This document shows, one piece after another, positions 5,670 through 6,781 of a stretch of 6,781 nucleotides of DNA. How positions within the stretch are numbered: position 1 is the first letter of the stretch; every line of letters starts with the position of its first letter. The translations under genes were made by a program, and so were the position numbers. The stretch is from Mannheimia sp041807705 (GTDB taxonomy: Bacteria; Pseudomonadota; Gammaproteobacteria; Enterobacterales; Pasteurellaceae). The stretch lies in assembly GCF_041807705.1 (NCBI RefSeq), contig NZ_JBGTYY010000049.1:1-6781 (forward strand). The letters run 5' to 3'. Below the pieces are notes generated by a model that was not told the DNA's origin, searched no databases, and was given only the letters and a program-made list of their open reading frames with translations.

Positions 5670-6559
5670 CCTCTCGGGTGGAATTTCTGGTGCAACGATT
5701 TCAAACGAGCTTTCGCCACTTGGGTGTAAATTTGTGTGGTGGATAAATCGCTATGTCCAAGTAGCATTTGTACCACGCGTAAATCCGCACCGTGATTGAC
5801 TAAATGGGTTGCAAAGGCGTGGCGAAGAACGTGTGGCGAGAGTTTATCGGCATCAATTCCAGCTAGGACCGCATAATGCTTTATCCGATGCCAAAAGGTC
5901 TGCCTTGTCATCTGCTGCCCTCGTCTGCTTGGGAACACCACGTCAGATTGCTGATTATTCAACAAAATCGGGCGACCATATTGGAAGAATTCTTGTATCC
6001 AATAATTTGCTTCCTCACCCAATGGCACTAACCGCTCTTTGTCCCCTTTCCCGATAATTCTCACTACACCTTGCTTTAAGCTGATATTATCGGTTGAAAG
6101 CGAAACCAGCTCCGTTACACGCAAACCTGTTGCATAAAGCAGCTCTAGCATTGCTTTATCACGCAATTCGATAGGATCTAGCGTATTTGGTACATCAAGC
6201 AAATCCATCACCTGCTCTTCACTTAGCGATTTAGGTAGATGCGCACCTCGTTTCGGCGAAGTGAGCTTAAGGGTTGGGTCATCTTTACGATAGTTCTCAA
6301 GGTTTAAAAACCGGAAGAACTTCCGCAAACAACTTAACATTCGGGCTGAACTGGTTGCCTTATATCCTTGCTCTAAACGCTCGCCTAAAAACCCCTGTAA
6401 GTCGATATGATCAATAGATAAGAAAGCCTTTGGTTCAGAAAAATAATCAGAAAAACGTTCTAGATCAGAACGATAAGAGGCTATCGTATTTTCAGACAAA
6501 CCGTGTTCTTGCCATAACGTATCAAGAAATTGTTCAATAATCGGGTCAAGCACAGCCAT
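5666..6559 (-). CDS. xerD: Site-specific tyrosine recombinase XerD
   Basis: XerD works with XerC and the FtsK translocase at the dif site to resolve chromosome dimers before cell division. The 297-residue product matches the standard XerD length (298 in E. coli) and recalls it closely, with PHVLRHAFATHLVNHGADLR and QMTRQTFWHRIKHYAVLAGI near-identical. The N-terminal SAM-like DNA-binding domain covers about 1-90 (YKATSSARMLS at 66-76) and the catalytic domain about 105-290. All six active residues are present: Arg147, Lys171 (GKGDKER), His243, Arg246, His269 and the nucleophile Tyr278 in QIYTQV. The start matches the family N-terminus (IIEQFLDTLW aligning with IEQFLDALW). However, ATG has no Shine-Dalgarno sequence, since a near-perfect uptake core lies directly in front of it. 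The stop codon overlaps that of tilS. It lies downstream of an rRNA/tRNA-Asp unit but is separated from it by a terminator. Confidence 0.97.
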   Translation of the reverse strand: MAVLDPIIEQFLDTLWQEHGLSENTIASYRSDLERFSDYFSEPKAFLSIDHIDLQGFLGERLEQGYKATSSARMLSCLRKFFRFLNLENYRKDDPTLKLTSPKRGAHLPKSLSEEQVMDLLDVPNTLDPIELRDKAMLELLYATGLRVTELVSLSTDNISLKQGVVRIIGKGDKERLVPLGEEANYWIQEFFQYGRPILLNNQQSDVVFPSRRGQQMTRQTFWHRIKHYAVLAGIDADKLSPHVLRHAFATHLVNHGADLRVVQMLLGHSDLSTTQIYTQVAKARLKSLHQKFHPRG

Positions 6560-6568
6560 ACAAGCGGG
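6560..6568 (+). repeat. Near-perfect uptake signal abutting the xerD start codon
   Basis: ACAAGCGGG matches the core at 8 of 9 bases and is followed by TATTTTTG and ATTTTGCAAATT (6582-6593), the complete tail pattern. The core begins at the base next to the xerD ATG and fills the place where a ribosome binding site would be. Confidence 0.6.
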
Positions 6569-6591
6569 TATTTTTGTTTATAATTTTGCAA

Positions 6592-6620
6592 ATTCTAGCA
6601 GAATTCACAGAGCATAAAAA
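6592..6620 (-). promoter_or_regulatory. Candidate extended -10 promoter for xerD
   Basis: On the minus strand TGCTAGAAT (6592-6600) is an extended -10 element (TGn plus 5 of 6 of TATAAT). A weak -35, TTTTTA (6615-6620), lies 17 bases upstream. It falls just after the rRNA operon terminator and would give a leader of about 27 bases, consistent with xerD being transcribed independently of the rRNA unit. Confidence 0.5.
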
Positions 6621-6622
6621 CG

Positions 6623-6653
6623 AAAAAACCGATTAGCTATAAACTAATCGGTT
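6623..6653 (-). terminator. Rho-independent terminator of the rRNA/tRNA-Asp operon
   Basis: AACCGATTAG and CTAATCGGTT (6627-6636 and 6644-6653) form a perfect 10-bp stem with a 7-base loop. On the minus strand the stem is followed by a run of six T (6623-6628, the first two within the stem). It lies 11 bases past the tRNA-Asp CCA end and so closes the leftward stable-RNA transcript. Confidence 0.9.
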
Positions 6654-6664
6654 ATCAAATAAGT

Positions 6665-6741
6665 TGGCGGAACGGACGGGACTCGAACCCGCGACCCCCT
6701 GCGTGACAGGCAGGTATTCTAACCAGCTGAACTACCGCTCC
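6665..6741 (-). tRNA. tRNA-Asp(GTC), CCA end encoded
   Basis: Read on the minus strand, the 77 bases fold as a complete cloverleaf. The acceptor stem GGAGCGG pairs with CCGTTCC (one G-U), the D-arm has AGCTGGTTAGA, and the anticodon stem CCTGC/GCAGG encloses the loop CTGTCAC with anticodon GTC. The T-arm is GCGGGTTCGAGTCCCGT. G73 is the discriminator expected for tRNA-Asp, and CCA (6665-6667) is encoded. It lies about 10 bases downstream of the 5S rRNA end on the same strand, the usual distal tRNA position in a ribosomal operon. Confidence 0.97.
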
Positions 6742-6751
6742 GCAAATTCAT

Positions 6752-6781
6752 AGATTGATAATGCCCTACTCTCACATGGCG
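6752..6781 (-). rRNA. rrf: 5S ribosomal RNA, 3' end (partial, continues past right edge)
   Basis: Read on the minus strand, the segment CGCCATGTGAGAGTAGGGCAT (6761-6781) is the conserved 3' portion of bacterial 5S rRNA (compare CCATGCGAGAGTAGGG in E. coli). The following ATTATCAATC would be the 3' arm of helix I, and its partner lies outside the window. The exact 3' end is therefore approximate, to within a few bases. It marks the end of a complete ribosomal RNA operon that would lie to the right. Confidence 0.8.

Noticed and set aside
5593..6057. Plus-strand frames across the tilS end and opposite xerD (5593-5799 and 5809-6057)
   Set aside because: Both overlap well-identified genes on other frames and show no recognisable protein features or start signals.
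5666..6559. A tyrosine recombinase next to a tRNA gene, suggesting a phage or genomic-island integrase with an attachment site in tRNA-Asp
   Set aside because: The protein reads as standard XerD in length and sequence. The tRNA is intact, and no repeat of its 3' end was seen elsewhere in the window. The recombinase is separated from the tRNA by a terminator and has its own promoter.
1..6781. CRISPR array, toxin-antitoxin pair, defence or secretion system
   Set aside because: No regularly spaced repeats, no small paired ORFs and no nuclease or effector motifs are visible. All sizeable coding regions are accounted for by recognised families.

Overview
The window looks like a chromosomal housekeeping segment from a member of the Pasteurellaceae, most likely the Mannheimia/Actinobacillus pleuropneumoniae branch. 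Five exact copies of the nine-base DNA-uptake core ACAAGCGGT occur (256-264, 2893-2901, 2960-2968, 5231-5239, 5467-5475). Four of them carry the AT-rich tail ending in TTTTGCAAA-like sequence that is typical of full uptake signals. The encoded proteins read as close relatives of gamma-proteobacterial MnmE, MdtD, TilS and XerD.

Layout from left to right. Bases 1-123 are the right end of an IS1595/IS1016-type insertion sequence (transposase C-terminus plus terminal inverted repeat). Bases 124-267 are intergenic, with a rho-independent terminator and small repeats. Next comes a minus-strand MFS transporter of unknown substrate (268-1332) that seems to lack its last membrane helix. Divergent from it is mnmE (1529-2887, tRNA-U34 modification GTPase), whose leader is occupied by a 72-base palindromic repeat ending 12 bases before the start codon. 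A pair of inverted uptake signals forms a long inverted repeat between mnmE and mdtD (2994-4406, DHA2-type efflux). The tilS gene (4407-5669, tRNA-Ile lysidine synthetase) follows with no gap. Convergent to tilS, with overlapping stop codons, is xerD (5666-6559, minus), the chromosome-dimer resolution recombinase. Upstream of xerD are the terminator, tRNA-Asp(GTC) and 5S 3' end of a minus-strand ribosomal RNA operon that enters from the right edge.

Functionally, mnmE, tilS and tRNA-Asp belong to translation. MnmE modifies the wobble uridine of several tRNAs and TilS makes the lysidine that lets tRNA-Ile(CAU) read AUA. mdtD and tilS are probably co-transcribed and translationally coupled, although their functions are unrelated. 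XerD acts with XerC at dif, and a XerC gene is not in the window. I do not see a novel defence, toxin or secretion system here. The unusual features are at the edges of genes: the palindrome in the mnmE leader, the inverted uptake-signal pair, the xerD start without a Shine-Dalgarno sequence, the stop-on-stop overlap, and the shortened MFS gene next to an IS end.
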